Positions 1-9,326 of a stretch of 55,034 bases of DNA are shown here, one piece after another (position 1 is the first letter of the stretch; each line of letters begins with the position of its first letter). A program made the translations under genes and the position numbers. This DNA is from Cereibacter changlensis JA139 (lineage in GTDB: Bacteria; Pseudomonadota; Alphaproteobacteria; Rhodobacterales; Rhodobacteraceae). A model generated the notes under the pieces. The model was given only the letters and a program-made list of their open reading frames with translations. It did no database searches and had not been told where the DNA came from. The stretch covers positions 1 to 55,034 of the forward strand of contig NZ_PZKG01000015.1 of NCBI RefSeq assembly GCF_003034985.1, in the 5' to 3' direction.

Positions 1-249
1 TCGGCCTTCGAGCAGCGCTGCCGCGACTGGTCGCTGGTCCGCGAATGCCACATGCTGAACGGCGAGATCGACTTCATCCTGAAATGCGTGGCGCCGGATC
101 TGTCGACCTTCCAGACCTTCCTGACCGAGCAGCTGACCTCGGCGGCCAATGTGGCCTCGGTGAAGACCAGCCTCGTCATCCGCTGCGCCAAGGACCAGCC
201 CGGCGTGCCCTTCGACGTGCTGGAAGCCCGGCTGAAGCGGTCTGCCTGA
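1..249 (+). CDS. Lrp/AsnC family transcriptional regulator, C-terminal part
   Basis: The reading frame is open from the first base and ends at TGA 247-249, so only the last 82 residues are in the window. They match the C-terminal ligand-binding (RAM/AsnC) domain of Lrp-type regulators: a strand ending in GEIDFILKCVAPDL, a helix covering the F-x-x-F-x-x-x-L region, then VASVKTSLVIRCAKD, which is the usual VxxxxTxxVL strand. The helix-turn-helix half lies upstream of base 1. Proteins of this family are octameric or dimeric DNA-binding regulators that sense amino acids. The next gene is convergent and starts one base after the stop. The family is fairly sure; the effector is unknown. Confidence 0.8.
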   Translation, partial: SAFEQRCRDWSLVRECHMLNGEIDFILKCVAPDLSTFQTFLTEQLTSAANVASVKTSLVIRCAKDQPGVPFDVLEARLKRSA

Positions 250-250
250 G

Positions 251-1003
251 TTAGAGCCGGATCACCGAGACCAGCCGGCCGTAATCGGCCTCGCCGGCAT
301 GGGTGGTGCGGCGATAGGAGAAGAAGCGCTCCGGATCGGCATAGGTGCAGTGCCTTGTCCACTCGGCATGGCCGACGCCCGCGGAGCGCAGACGGTGCAG
401 GCCGAAGGCCGGCAGGTCGAACAGCGCCTTGTCGCCCTTGCCCTGCGCGAAGAAGCGGGCGTTGTCGCGGTCCTCGTCGAGGAAGCCTTCGAGGAATTCG
501 GGGCCCACCTCGTAGGCAGACTGGCTGATGGTGGGGCCGATCACCGCGACGATCCTTTCGCGCTCGGCCCCCAGCGCCTCCATCGCGTCGATCGTCGCCT
601 CCAGCACGCCGTCGCGGGCGCCGCGCCAGCCGGCATGGGCCGCGCCGATCACCCCGGCTTCGGCGTCGGCCAGCAGCACCGGCTGGCAATCGGCGGTCAG
701 GATCGCCAGCGCCAGCCCCGGCGTCGCCGTCACCATCGCGTCGGCGCGCGGCCGTTCGGGCAGCGGCCCGGTGACATGGACCACATTGGCAGAATGCACC
801 TGGTTGATGCTGACCAGATGATCCGGCTCCACCTCCATCGCCGCCGCGACCCGGGCGCGGTTGATCGCCACCACCTCCGACAGGTCGGTGCTGCCCGGCC
901 CGCAGTTCAACCCGCGGAAAATCCCGGAGGAGGCCCCGCCCTTGCGGGTGAAAAAGCCGTGGCGCACGGGAGACAGCGCCTCGGCGGTGAGAATCTCTAG
1001 CAT
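251..1003 (-). CDS. pgeF: Polyphenol oxidase/laccase-domain family protein PgeF (purine nucleoside phosphorylase YlmD/YfiH type)
   Basis: This 250-residue protein has the full YfiH/YlmD signature: GFFTRKGG-S-G-F-GLNCG near residues 16-35, H70 in INQVHSA, C106 in TADCQPVLL and H123 in AAHAGWRG. The two His and one Cys are the zinc ligands of the family. Family members act as peptidoglycan-editing or purine nucleoside-cleaving enzymes; the laccase name is historical. The start was set at the ATG at 1003 because it overlaps the stop of the upstream methyltransferase gene by one base (TGATG), which indicates translational coupling. A longer open frame upstream of this ATG is only a shadow of that gene. 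It is the last gene of the lgt-midA-pgeF set. Confidence 0.9.
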   Translation of the reverse strand: MLEILTAEALSPVRHGFFTRKGGASSGIFRGLNCGPGSTDLSEVVAINRARVAAAMEVEPDHLVSINQVHSANVVHVTGPLPERPRADAMVTATPGLALAILTADCQPVLLADAEAGVIGAAHAGWRGARDGVLEATIDAMEALGAERERIVAVIGPTISQSAYEVGPEFLEGFLDEDRDNARFFAQGKGDKALFDLPAFGLHRLRSAGVGHAEWTRHCTYADPERFFSYRRTTHAGEADYGRLVSVIRL

Positions 1004-2061
1004 CAGGCAAATCCCGGTGGCGGCGCGGACTGCGGCGGAGAAACCGCCAGCGCCTTGAACAGCGTTCCCATTTCCGCGGGGTCGGTCAAGCGCCGATATG
1101 CGGCAAGATGGCTTTCCCGTGCGTCGCCCTGCAGCGACCCGGCGAGTTTCGCCGCCCGCGCCGCGATCCCGAGCCTGAGGAGCAGCGCGCCCTGCTCGGT
1201 ATAGCTGGTGGCGCAGGGGGCGGCGGCCTGGGCCAGCGCCTCGAAATCGACATGGGCGGTGAGGTCGGCCTCGCCCGGCGCCTCCAGCGGATCGGCGAAG
1301 CGATGCGCCCGGAGCGCCTGCAACGTGTCCCGGCGCGAGCGCCAGCCGCCGTAGTCGGTGACCAGCGCCAGCCCCCCATGGGTGGCGATGCGCTCGGCGA
1401 TCCCGGCCATGATCGGCGCGGCGGCGGGGCTGATCTCCACCACCTCGCCCGGACCGGTATCGGCCAGCCGGTACTCCAGCGCCGCCAGCCGGGATGCTCC
1501 GGTCAGGCCGAAGCTCAGCCGGCCCTCCGCAAGCCCGACCACCCGCTCGCGCCAGCCTTCGCCGTCGCGGACGAACTGGCGGATCGGTAGCGCGTCGAAG
1601 AACTCGTTGGCGAGGAGGAACAGGGGCCGGTCGGGCAGGGCGGAGACGCCCTCGACCCACTCCACCGGATAGGCTGCCAGCGCCTCGCGCTGCACCGCGC
1701 GCAGCCGGTCCGAGGCCTCGACCAGCACCACCCGCGCCGCCGCGTGAAAACCCGGCACGCCGCGCGTCGCCCGCAGCACGTCGGCCATCAGCGTGCCGCG
1801 CCCCGGGCCGAGCTCGGCCAGGGTGAAGGCGGAAGGCGCGCCCTGGTCGAGCCAGCTCTGCGCAAGGCTGAGGCCCAGCAGCTCGCCGAACATCTGGCTG
1901 ATCTCCGGCGCGGTGGTGAAATCGCCCGCCGCGCCGAAGGGCTCGCGGGTGGCGTAATAGCCGTGCTCGGGGTGCAGCAGGCAGTCGGCCATGTAATCGG
2001 CCAGGCTCAGCGGCCCCGCCGCCTCGATCCGGCGGATCAGCAGGTCGGCGAGCGGGGTCAT
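1003..2061 (-). CDS. MidA/NDUFAF7-family SAM-dependent methyltransferase
   Basis: The 352-residue protein begins with a helix and the family motif [36 protein letters not shown] (given here only to identify residues about 20-55), followed by the SAM-binding stretch [16 protein letters not shown] and the [12 protein letters not shown] motif. These are typical of the PF02636 family (mitochondrial NDUFAF7, MidA), which methylates an arginine of the NDUFS2 subunit of complex I in eukaryotes; the bacterial role is less well defined. The start ATG overlaps the lgt stop by 4 nt (ATGA), and its own stop overlaps the pgeF start. This lgt-midA-pgeF order is common in Rhodobacteraceae. Substrate is inferred only from the family. 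Confidence 0.88.
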   Translation of the reverse strand: MTPLADLLIRRIEAAGPLSLADYMADCLLHPEHGYYATREPFGAAGDFTTAPEISQMFGELLGLSLAQSWLDQGAPSAFTLAELGPGRGTLMADVLRATRGVPGFHAAARVVLVEASDRLRAVQREALAAYPVEWVEGVSALPDRPLFLLANEFFDALPIRQFVRDGEGWRERVVGLAEGRLSFGLTGASRLAALEYRLADTGPGEVVEISPAAAPIMAGIAERIATHGGLALVTDYGGWRSRRDTLQALRAHRFADPLEAPGEADLTAHVDFEALAQAAAPCATSYTEQGALLLRLGIAARAAKLAGSLQGDARESHLAAYRRLTDPAEMGTLFKALAVSPPQSAPPPGFA

Positions 2062-2951
2062 GCCGCCTGCGAGGCGACCGCCCGCCGCGCCCGCATCATG
2101 AGCCAGAGTCCGACGGCGATCATCGGCAGCGACAGGATCTGCCCCATGGTCAGCCCCCAGCCACCCATATGCCAGGCGAGACCCAGCGGGTTGCCCGCGC
2201 TGACGAATTGCGCATCGGGCTGGCGGACGAATTCCACCAGAAACCGCGCCAGCCCGTAGCCGGTGAGGAACAGCCCCACCGTGCGCCCCGGCCAGGCCAG
2301 CCAGCCGCGCCGCCAGACCACGAAGAGCAGCAGAGCGCCAAGGATCAGCCCCTCCATCGCCGCCTCGTAGAGCTGCGAGGGATGCCGTGCGCAGACGCCG
2401 ACGACGCCGGCGCAGGCCTGCGCCGCCTCGCCCGGGAAGGCCACGCCCCAGGGCAGGTCGGTCGGCCGGCCCCAGAGTTCGGCGTTGATGAAATTGGCCA
2501 GCCGCCCCAGCAGCAGCCCCGGCGGCGTCGCCACCGCCATCAGGTCGGCGGCCGACAGCATCGGGATCTTCTCGCGCAGGCAGAAGACGATGCCCGCCAC
2601 CATCACGCCAAGGAAGCCGCCGTGGAAGGACATGCCGCCCTCCCAGACCTTCAGGATGTCGCCCGGATGCGACAGATACCACGCCGGCTGGTAGAACAGC
2701 ACGAAGCCGAGCCGCCCGCCGAGGATCACGCCCAGGATCACCCAGGTCAGCAGCCGCTCCACCTGCTCGGCGGTCATCGGCGCGCGGCCGGGCCAGAGCC
2801 GCGGCGCGCGGATCATCCGCAGGACCAGCTGGTAGCCGATCACCAGCCCGGCGATATAGGCCAGCGCATACCAGCGCAGCGCCAGGGTGAAGCCGAAGAT
2901 CTCGACCGAGAAGATGTCCGGCGAGAGGTTCGGGAAGGGGATGTAGGACAT
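2058..2951 (-). CDS. lgt: Prolipoprotein diacylglyceryl transferase
   Basis: This 297-residue integral inner-membrane enzyme transfers a diacylglyceryl group from phosphatidylglycerol to the lipobox cysteine of prolipoproteins, the first step of lipoprotein maturation. Visible signatures are the N-terminal [23 protein letters not shown] (with the conserved His) and [16 protein letters not shown], which is the Lgt family signature. Several hydrophobic segments span the protein. The ATG at 2951 was chosen over an in-frame ATG 48 nt upstream because a good ribosome-binding site (AAGGAAA) sits just before it and the protein then begins in register with other Lgt proteins. The window also encodes likely lipoprotein substrates at 20559-20702 and 20894-21241. 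Confidence 0.95.
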   Translation of the reverse strand: MSYIPFPNLSPDIFSVEIFGFTLALRWYALAYIAGLVIGYQLVLRMIRAPRLWPGRAPMTAEQVERLLTWVILGVILGGRLGFVLFYQPAWYLSHPGDILKVWEGGMSFHGGFLGVMVAGIVFCLREKIPMLSAADLMAVATPPGLLLGRLANFINAELWGRPTDLPWGVAFPGEAAQACAGVVGVCARHPSQLYEAAMEGLILGALLLFVVWRRGWLAWPGRTVGLFLTGYGLARFLVEFVRQPDAQFVSAGNPLGLAWHMGGWGLTMGQILSLPMIAVGLWLMMRARRAVASQAA

Positions 2952-3055
2952 GCGGTTTCCTTTTGCCGCGGTTTTCCGGTGCCGCTGCGGCGAAGTCAAC
3001 CTTGCGCGCAGGGCCTGCCCCGACCATATAGCCAGAAGCCACGGAGGGAACCGCC

Positions 3056-3310
3056 ATGCAGACCCGCAACAAATTCTTCGATGACATGTCGCAGCTGATG
3101 ACCAATGCGATGGGCGTCGCCCAAGGCGCCAAGACCGAGGCCGAGACGGCGATGAAGGGCTTCGTCGACCGCTGGATGGCCGACCGCGATTTCGTCACCC
3201 GCGAGGAGTTCGACGCCGTGCGCGCCATGGCGCAGAAGGCCCGCGAGGAGAATGACGCGCTTTCGGCCCGTCTCGCCGCGCTGGAAGCCAAGGCCGCGTC
3301 CAACAGCTGA
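3056..3310 (+). CDS. ubiK: UbiK-family ubiquinone biosynthesis accessory factor (BMFP domain)
   Basis: An 84-residue protein with the BMFP (YqiC) layout: an N-terminal amphipathic helix ([15 protein letters not shown]), a central helix with [21 protein letters not shown], and a C-terminal coiled coil ending RLAALEAK. UbiK binds the ubiquinone-hydroxylase accessory proteins and lipids and assists aerobic ubiquinone synthesis in proteobacteria. The gene is divergent from lgt across about 100 bases, and a GAGGGAA ribosome-binding site precedes the ATG. The family is clear; the role in this organism rests on homology. Confidence 0.85.
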   Translation: MQTRNKFFDDMSQLMTNAMGVAQGAKTEAETAMKGFVDRWMADRDFVTREEFDAVRAMAQKAREENDALSARLAALEAKAASNS

Positions 3311-3416
3311 TCGCGGAACAGGCGGGCTCGCGCAAGCTTGCGCCGGCCTGCCGCCGCAACCCTTGTTGCGCCTCCGCCCAGCCGCTAGGCTTCGTCCGAC
3401 TGGCTAGGGAGGCGTC

Positions 3417-5390
3417 ATGCGCTGGATTGTCCGCCTGATCGGCGTGGTTCTCGGGCTCGCCGCCCTCGTGGTGGCGTTCTTCCTGCTGATCCCGGGCGAG
3501 CGCATCGCCGCCATCGCCACCAGCCAGTTCCAGGCCGCCACCGGTCGCGCCCTGACCATCGAGGGCGGCGTCAGCCCCTCGATCTTCCCGCGCATCGGCA
3601 TCACCACCGGCCCCGTCACCATCGCCAATGCCGACTGGTCCGAGGAGGGCCCGATGCTGCGCGCCGACGCGCTGGAGATCGGGATCGAGATGGGATCGCT
3701 GTTCGGCGGGGTGATCCACCTCACCAACATCGCCGTGCAAAATCCCGTGATCACGCTGGAGCGCGCCGCCGACGGAAGGGTGAACTGGGATTTCCAGCCG
3801 GCCCCCGGCGCCGAGCAGGCTAGCGCGCAGCCGCAGGGCCCGGCGGGCGGTTCGGCGGGGCCGACGCCCTTCATCCTCGAGTCCGGCACGCTGACCAACG
3901 GGGCCGTCACCTATATCGACCAGGCCAGCGGCCAGCGCAGCACGCTTTCGGCGCTGGAGGCGGAGGCGCGGCTGCCCGAGTACGCCGGCCAGGCAGATAT
4001 CAGCCTGTCCGGCCAGATGAACGGCCAGAGCCTGCTGGTGAAGGGCCGGATCGGCGAGTTCGCGCCCTTCCTGCAGGGCAGCGTCGTGCCGCTGGACCTG
4101 ACGGCCGAAATCGGCGCCGCCCGGCTGGGCTTCGAGGGCCGGCTCGGCACTGCGCCGCTGGCCGCCGACGGTCGGATCGACGCCGACCTGAAGGACCTGT
4201 CGCAGATCTCGGCCCTGCTGCGCCGCGCGAAGCCCGAGCTTCCCGCCGGTCTCGGCCAGCAGGGCGTGGCGGTGGCCGGGGCGCTGACCGTCACCGACGC
4301 CGGGTCGGTGCATCTGCGCGAGGGCGTGGTGACGCTGGACGGCAACCGGCTGCAGGGCGAGGCCGACCTTACCACCGGGGGCGAGCGCCCGCGGCTGGAA
4401 GCCACGATCCGCACCGCCGCGCTGGACCTTTCGTCGCTCGACGGGGGGCAGGGCGGGTCCGGCGGCGGCGAGGGCGGGGCGAAGAGCGACGGCTGGTCGA
4501 AGCAGCCGATCGACACCAGCGCTCTGGGCCTGATGGATGCCGCCATCGCGCTGAACGCCGACAGCCTGCTGCTGGGCAAGACGAAGCTCGACAAGACCCG
4601 GCTGCTGCTCGGCGTCGACCGGTCGCGCGCCGTCTTCGACCTGCGCGAGGTGAACGCCTATGGCGGCAGCCTGACCGGCAGCTTCGTGCTGAACGCGCGG
4701 CAGGGCCTGTCGACCGGCGGCGAGCTGAAGCTGACCGGCCTCGCGCTGCAGCCGCTGTTGCAGGATCTGGCCGACACCGACCGGCTGATCGGCACCGGCG
4801 ATCTGGAGCTGCAGTTCCTCGGCGTCGGCGCCAACATGGACGCGATCATGCGCAGCCTCTCCGGACAGGGTCGGCTGCGCTTCGGCAAGGGCGAGCTGCG
4901 CGGGCTCGACATCGGCGGCATGCTGCGCACGCTGGACGCGGGCTATGTCGGCGAGGGGGCGAAGACGATCTTCGACAGCATCAGCGCCGGATTCACCATG
5001 GAGGGCGGGGTGCTGGCCAATGACGACCTGATCTTCGCCGCGCCGCTGATCCGGGCCACCGGCGCCGGCCGGGTCGACCTGGGGGCGCGGTCGCTGGACT
5101 ACCGGCTGCTGCCCTCGGCGCTGGCGCGGGAGGATGGCACCGGCGGCATCACCGTGCCGCTGCTGATCGACGGGCCCTGGGATGACCTGCGCTACCGGCT
5201 CGACGTGAAGGCCATGGTGAACGACCGCGCCGAGGCGGCGGCCCGGGCCCGGCTGGCGGAGAAGGCGGAAGAGCTGGGGATCGTACCCGAGGAGGGCGAG
5301 TCGCTTGAGGACGCCGCAAAGCGCCGCGCCCGCGACGCTCTCCAGGACGAGGCGGCGCGGGCGCTGAACCGGCTTCTCGGGGGCGACTAG
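3417..5390 (+). CDS. AsmA family outer-membrane/lipid-transport protein
   Basis: A 657-residue protein with one N-terminal transmembrane helix (residues about 4-26, [21 protein letters not shown]) and a long periplasmic part. The region after the helix ([39 protein letters not shown]) is the classical AsmA N-terminal domain, and the C-terminal half ([44 protein letters not shown]) is the AsmA-like C domain. AsmA/TamB-like proteins are thought to bridge the periplasm and help phospholipid movement to the outer membrane. GGGAGG lies 5 bases before the ATG. The last 50 residues are charged and Ala-rich. No operon partner is evident. Confidence 0.88.
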
Positions 5391-5410
5391 CGCGGCGCTT
5401 GCGCCGCGCG

Positions 5411-5513
5411 CCCTTCGGCTTGGCAGCGGCGGCGGCTACGCCGTGCACCCTTCGGCTTGGGAGCGGCGGCGGTGACGCCGCGCGCTGATCGGTTCAGCGG
5501 CGGCGGTCGCGCC
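5411..5513. repeat. Imperfect 37-bp tandem repeat at the 3' end of gcrA
   Basis: Two close copies with period 37 start at 5411 and 5448; both begin CCCTTCGGCTTGG and continue AGCGGCGGCGG and ACGCCG. A third, more degenerate copy (about 5484-5513) overlaps the last codons of gcrA on the minus strand. Read past the gcrA stop in the minus direction, the units encode Ala/Lys/Arg-rich peptides of the form AAxPKPKGARR in changing frames. This suggests a decayed or slipping repeat in the gcrA tail rather than a separate gene. Confidence 0.6.
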
Positions 5514-6102
5514 GGGCGCTCATCGGCTGGAAGGCGACGCCGACATGGGCCTCGCAATAGGGCTTGCCGGCCAGCGAGGGCAGGCCGCAGAACCAGAAAT
5601 CCTCGGTCGCCGGATCGCCGATCGGCCATTTGCAGGTCCGCTCGGTCAGTTCCATCAGCGTCAGCCGCTTGGCGTGCTTCTCCACCTCGCGCACCGAGGC
5701 CAGCGCCTCGGGGCTGATCTCGTTGGCCGAGGGCTGCGGCGGTAGCGGCTGGCCGGCGGGGATGATCGCCTTGCGCATCGGGATCGGGGCCGCATGCACC
5801 GCCGGGGCGGGCGCGGCCGGAGCCGGGGCGGGACGCTCGGCGGCGACGCGCGGCTCGGGGGCGGGGCGTGGCGGCTCCGCCGGGGCAGCGGGCTCGACCC
5901 GCGGCGGGGCGGCGACGACCTCCTCTTCCGGCTCGGCGCGCTCGGCGCCGTTGCCGACGCGGTTCGACAGGCCAAGACGGTGCACCTTGCCGATCACCGC
6001 GTTGCGGGTCACGCCGCCAAGTTCCTTGGCGATCTGGCTGGCGCTCTGGCCATCCGCCCACATCTTCTTGAGCGTCTCGACGCGCTCGTCGGTCCAGGAC
6101 AT
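5494..6102 (-). CDS. gcrA: GcrA cell cycle regulator
   Basis: A 202-residue protein beginning MSWTDERVETLKKMW with ASQIAKELGGVTRNAVIGKVHRLGL (residues about 20-45), the invariant GcrA DNA-binding helix-turn-helix. A proline/alanine-rich linker (residues about 60-125) follows, and the C-terminal region KRLTLMELTERTCKWPIGDP, FWFCGLP, PYCEAHVGVAFQP carries the conserved Cys/His residues that contact sigma-70 region 2. GcrA works with RNA polymerase at promoters carrying methylated GANTC in alphaproteobacteria. The ATG at 6102 gives the canonical N-terminus; an open frame upstream is not supported. The tandem repeat abutting the C-terminus is unusual. Confidence 0.95.
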   Translation of the reverse strand: MSWTDERVETLKKMWADGQSASQIAKELGGVTRNAVIGKVHRLGLSNRVGNGAERAEPEEEVVAAPPRVEPAAPAEPPRPAPEPRVAAERPAPAPAAPAPAVHAAPIPMRKAIIPAGQPLPPQPSANEISPEALASVREVEKHAKRLTLMELTERTCKWPIGDPATEDFWFCGLPSLAGKPYCEAHVGVAFQPMSARRDRRR

Positions 6103-6547
6103 GCCGCAACTCCGGTCAGGGGAGAACCCGGCGTTTCCGCCCAAGGGTTCCTGAGATTTCCGGCATTCTAACCGGGACAGTCGTAGATACAAGTCGCCGC
6201 CCCGGATTTCAAGGCGCCACCGCCCGCCGGGCCGCGCTTTGCCGCAGCTTTCGCGGCCTTCCCGGCCCTGTGGCGGCAGCGCCGCAGCCGATCCGGCCAA
6301 GGGTGCGGTACTGCCAGATCACCGTTTACAGACTGCCGGCGCCGCGCTATGCGGATCGGATGATCGCAAGCCGCGCCCCTCTCTCGCTGCCCCGACGCCG
6401 ACGCCTCCGCGCGTAAGCGACCGATCACGGCTGCCCGCGTGGCGGCCCACCCTTCCGCCCTCACGGGCAAATTCCCCCACCGATGCCACGTTGACTTGAG
6501 GCGCTGCCTGCGGCACCCCTTATGTCTTGCACCAAGGACCCCATGCC
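6103..6547. other. Intergenic region between divergent gcrA and argD
   Basis: These 445 bases hold no convincing gene; short open frames on both strands have low-complexity Arg-rich translations with no ribosome-binding site. The left end carries the gcrA promoter candidate. The right end carries the argD ribosome-binding site AAGGA at 6533-6537 and a TTGACT at 6491-6496 without a well-spaced -10. I see no RNA gene or repeat here. Confidence 0.5.
6165..6192 (-). promoter_or_regulatory. Candidate gcrA promoter
   Basis: On the minus strand TTGTAT (6192-6187) and TAGAAT (6170-6165) are separated by 16 bases, about 60 bases upstream of the gcrA ATG. Both hexamers resemble sigma-70 elements and stand out in this GC-rich gap. 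Inferred only from spacing and sequence. Confidence 0.35.
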
Positions 6548-7729
6548 ATGATCCCTGCCGTCCTGCCGACCTACAACCGCGCCCCGCTCGCCTTCGTCAA
6601 GGGAGAGGGCTCCTGGCTCACCACGGAGGATGGCGCGCGATACCTCGATCTCGGCGCGGGGATCGCGGTGAACGTGCTGGGCCACGCCAACCCCGATCTG
6701 GTCGAGACGCTGACCACCCAGGCGCAGCAGCTCTGGCATGTCTCCAACCTCTACCGCATCCCCGAGCAGGAGCGGCTGGCGGCCCAGCTGGTCGAGGCGA
6801 CCTTCGCCGATACCGTCTTCTTCACCAACTCCGGCACCGAGGCCGCGGAACTGGCGATCAAGATGGTCCGCAAATACTGGACCGAACAGGGCGACCCCGA
6901 CCGGATCGAGATCCTGACCTTCGAGGGCGCCTTCCACGGCCGCTCCACCGGCGCCATCGCCGCGGCCGGGTCGGAGAAGATGACCAAGGGCTTCGGCCCC
7001 CTGATGCCCGGCTTCCGCAGCCTGCCCTTCGGCGACCATGACGCGCTGCGCGCCGCCCTGACCGATCGCACCGCCGCCGTGCTGATCGAGCCGATCCAGG
7101 GCGAGGGCGGCATCCGCGTGTTGCCCGACGCCTGCCTCAAGGGCCTGCGCGATCTCTGCGACGAGACCGGCGCCCTGCTGGTCTTCGACGAGGTGCAATG
7201 CGGCATGGGCCGCTCGGGGCGGCTCTTCGCGCATGAATGGTCCGGCGTCACCCCAGACATCATGATGGTCGCCAAGGGCATCGGCGGCGGCTTCCCGCTC
7301 GGCGCGGTGCTGGCCACCGAACGCGCCGCGGTCGGCATGGTCGCCGGCACCCATGGCTCGACCTATGGCGGCAACCCGCTCGGCTGCGCCATCGGCGCCC
7401 GGGTGATGGAGCTCGTCAACGACGACGCCTTCCTCGCCGAGGTCAACCGCAAGGCCGCGCTCTTCAGCCAGAAGCTCGAGGGCCTCGTCGCCGCCCATCC
7501 CACGGTCTTCGAGGCCGTGCGCGGCACGGGGCTGATGCTCGGGCTGAAATGCCGCGCGCCGAACACCGATGTGGTGAAGGCGAGCTATGCCGAGAACCTG
7601 CTGACCGTGCCTGCCGCCGACAACGTGCTGCGGCTCCTGCCCGCGCTCAACATCCCCGATGCCGACATCGCCGAGGCGGTCGCCCGGCTCGACCGCGCCG
7701 CCAGCCGGATCGAAGCCGATGCGGCCTGA
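6548..7729 (+). CDS. argD: Acetylornithine/N-succinyldiaminopimelate aminotransferase
   Basis: A 393-residue class-III PLP aminotransferase. It shows GEGSWLTTEDGARYLDLGAGIAVN near the N-terminus, FFTNSGTEAAELAIKMVR (phosphate binding), LLVFDEVQCGMGRSG (Asp that binds the pyridine nitrogen) and VAKGIGGGFPLGA with the Schiff-base Lys at about 243. ArgD converts N-acetylglutamate semialdehyde to N-acetylornithine and often also serves lysine synthesis. The ATG at 6548 is preceded at good spacing by AAGGA; a TTG 21 bases upstream is an alternative. argF follows after a palindromic spacer, a usual Rhodobacteraceae arrangement. Confidence 0.93.
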   Translation: MIPAVLPTYNRAPLAFVKGEGSWLTTEDGARYLDLGAGIAVNVLGHANPDLVETLTTQAQQLWHVSNLYRIPEQERLAAQLVEATFADTVFFTNSGTEAAELAIKMVRKYWTEQGDPDRIEILTFEGAFHGRSTGAIAAAGSEKMTKGFGPLMPGFRSLPFGDHDALRAALTDRTAAVLIEPIQGEGGIRVLPDACLKGLRDLCDETGALLVFDEVQCGMGRSGRLFAHEWSGVTPDIMMVAKGIGGGFPLGAVLATERAAVGMVAGTHGSTYGGNPLGCAIGARVMELVNDDAFLAEVNRKAALFSQKLEGLVAAHPTVFEAVRGTGLMLGLKCRAPNTDVVKASYAENLLTVPAADNVLRLLPALNIPDADIAEAVARLDRAASRIEADAA

Positions 7730-7811
7730 CATCTGCCCGCATCTGGGCGAGCGGGCGCAGCGGTCGCACCGACGAGCAGGGACGACCGACCCCACGTCTT
7801 CCCTGTTCAAC

Positions 7812-7860
7812 TATCCCCGGGGGTGAATGCGCCGAAGGCGCAGGGGGGGCGGGAGCCCCC
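7812..7860. repeat. Rhodobacter-type palindromic element between argD and argF
   Basis: The spacer carries TATCCCCGGGGG, then a perfect 6-bp hairpin TGCGCC-GAA-GGCGCA (7828-7842), then GGGGGCGGGAGCCCCC (7845-7860), a second hairpin. Short G/C palindromes of this look recur between genes in Rhodobacter relatives, and a relative occurs at 13701-13741. It could act as a transcript-stabilising or attenuating structure between argD and argF; no T-run follows. Confidence 0.55.
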
Positions 7861-7888
7861 TTCGCCCGGGTAACGAAAGTCAGACCCA

Positions 7889-8815
7889 GTGAATCATTTC
7901 CTCGATATCCACAAGACCGACGCCGCCGCCCTGCGGCAGATGATCGACAGCGCCCATGCCATGAAATCCGCCCGCAACGGCCGCCCCAGGGGCGAGCCCG
8001 ACGACGTGCAGCCGCTCAAGGGCCGCATGGTGGCGCTGATCTTCGAGAAGCCCTCGACCCGCACCCGGATCTCCTTCGACGTCGGCGTGCGCCAGATGGG
8101 CGGGCAGACCATGGTGCTCTCGGGCGCCGACATGCAGCTCGGCCATGGCGAGACCATCGCAGACACGGCCCGCGTGCTCAGCCGTTATGTCGATCTCATC
8201 ATGATCCGCACCTTCGAGGAACAGACCCTCCTGGAGATGGCCGAATACGCCAGCGTCCCTGTGATCAACGGCCTGACCAACCGCACCCATCCCTGCCAGA
8301 TCATGGCCGACGTGATGACCTACGAGGAGCACCGCGGCCCGATCGCCGGGCGGCAGGTGGTCTGGGCGGGCGACGGCAACAATGTCTGCGCCTCCTTCCT
8401 GCACGCGGCGGGCCAGTTCGGCTTCGACTTCACCTTCACCGGCCCGCCCACCCTCGACCCCGAGGCGGAATTCGTCGGCTACGCCCGCGACAAGGGCAGC
8501 CGCGTCAGCATCGAGCGCGATCCGGGCAAGGCCATCGCCGGGGCCGATCTGGTGGTCACCGACACATGGGTTTCCATGCACGATCCGGCCTCCGCGCGCG
8601 AGCGGCGGCACAACCAGCTGCGCGCCTACCAGATCAACGAGCGGCTCATGGCGCAGGCCAGCCCCGAGGCGCTGTTCATGCATTGCCTGCCGGCGCATCG
8701 TGACGACGAAGTGACCAGCGCGGTGATGGACGGCCCGCATTCGGTGGTGTTTGATGAGGCCGAGAACCGCCTCCACGCGCAGAAGGCCGTGATGCGCTGG
8801 TGTCTGGGAGTCTGA
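7889..8815 (+). CDS. argF: Ornithine carbamoyltransferase
   Basis: A 308-residue enzyme joining ornithine and carbamoyl phosphate to citrulline. The carbamoyl-phosphate motif STRT is at 56-59 ([12 protein letters not shown]), HPCQ at 134-137, the ornithine-side DTWVSM at 225-230 and HCLP at 265-268 ([12 protein letters not shown]). Length is normal for the family. Translation most likely starts at the GTG at 7889, giving the N-terminus [11 protein letters not shown] expected for alphaproteobacterial ArgF; the ribosome-binding site is weak. It is followed after one base by the DUF1993 gene, so the two are probably cotranscribed. Confidence 0.95.
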   Translation: MNHFLDIHKTDAAALRQMIDSAHAMKSARNGRPRGEPDDVQPLKGRMVALIFEKPSTRTRISFDVGVRQMGGQTMVLSGADMQLGHGETIADTARVLSRYVDLIMIRTFEEQTLLEMAEYASVPVINGLTNRTHPCQIMADVMTYEEHRGPIAGRQVVWAGDGNNVCASFLHAAGQFGFDFTFTGPPTLDPEAEFVGYARDKGSRVSIERDPGKAIAGADLVVTDTWVSMHDPASARERRHNQLRAYQINERLMAQASPEALFMHCLPAHRDDEVTSAVMDGPHSVVFDEAENRLHAQKAVMRWCLGV

Positions 8816-8816
8816 G

Positions 8817-9308
8817 ATGTATCGCTATTCCGTTCCGCCGATGCTGCGCAACCTGCGCGCGCTGAGCGCCATCCTCGCCAAGGCCGAGGCGCATTGCACC
8901 GCCCGCAAGATCGAGCCCGAGGCGCTGCTCGGCTTCCGGCTGTTCCCGGACATGCTGCCTCTGACCCGGCAGGTGCAGCTCGCCTGCGATTTCGCCGCCC
9001 GCGCCTCGGCCCGGCTGGCCGGTGCCGAGATGCCGAGCTTTCCTGACACCGAGACCAGCTTCGCCCAGCTGATCGCCCGCATCCGCACCGCCACCGACTA
9101 CATTGAGTCGTTCGACGCCGGCCAGTTCGAGGGCGCCGAGAGCCGCAGCATCACCATGAAGCAGCGCGGCGGCGAGGTGACGATGACCGGGCTCGATTAC
9201 CTGACCGGCTTCGCCCTGCCGAACTTCTACTTCCACACCGCCACCGCCTACGACATCCTGCGTCACAACGGGCTGGAGATCGGCAAGATGGATTACGTCG
9301 GCAGCTGA
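8817..9308 (+). CDS. DUF1993 family protein
   Basis: A 163-residue protein starting MYRYSVPPMLRNLRALSAIL, with FRLFPDMLPLTRQVQLACDFA, the SFAQLIARIRTATDYI segment and FALPNFYFHTATAYDILRHNG near the end, the recognisable DUF1993 layout (a four-helix DinB-like fold by family knowledge). The ATG lies one base after the argF stop. Function is unknown. The DinB-like fold suggests a small-molecule or metal-binding role, but I see no complete metal triad to assert that. Confidence 0.8.
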   Translation: MYRYSVPPMLRNLRALSAILAKAEAHCTARKIEPEALLGFRLFPDMLPLTRQVQLACDFAARASARLAGAEMPSFPDTETSFAQLIARIRTATDYIESFDAGQFEGAESRSITMKQRGGEVTMTGLDYLTGFALPNFYFHTATAYDILRHNGLEIGKMDYVGS

Positions 9309-9326
9309 CAGGGCAAGGGGGTCCGC

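Noticed and set aside
6168-6470. Minus-strand open frame upstream of gcrA as a gene
   Set aside because: Overlaps the gcrA promoter candidate, has no ribosome-binding site, and its translation is Arg/Ala-rich without a pattern.
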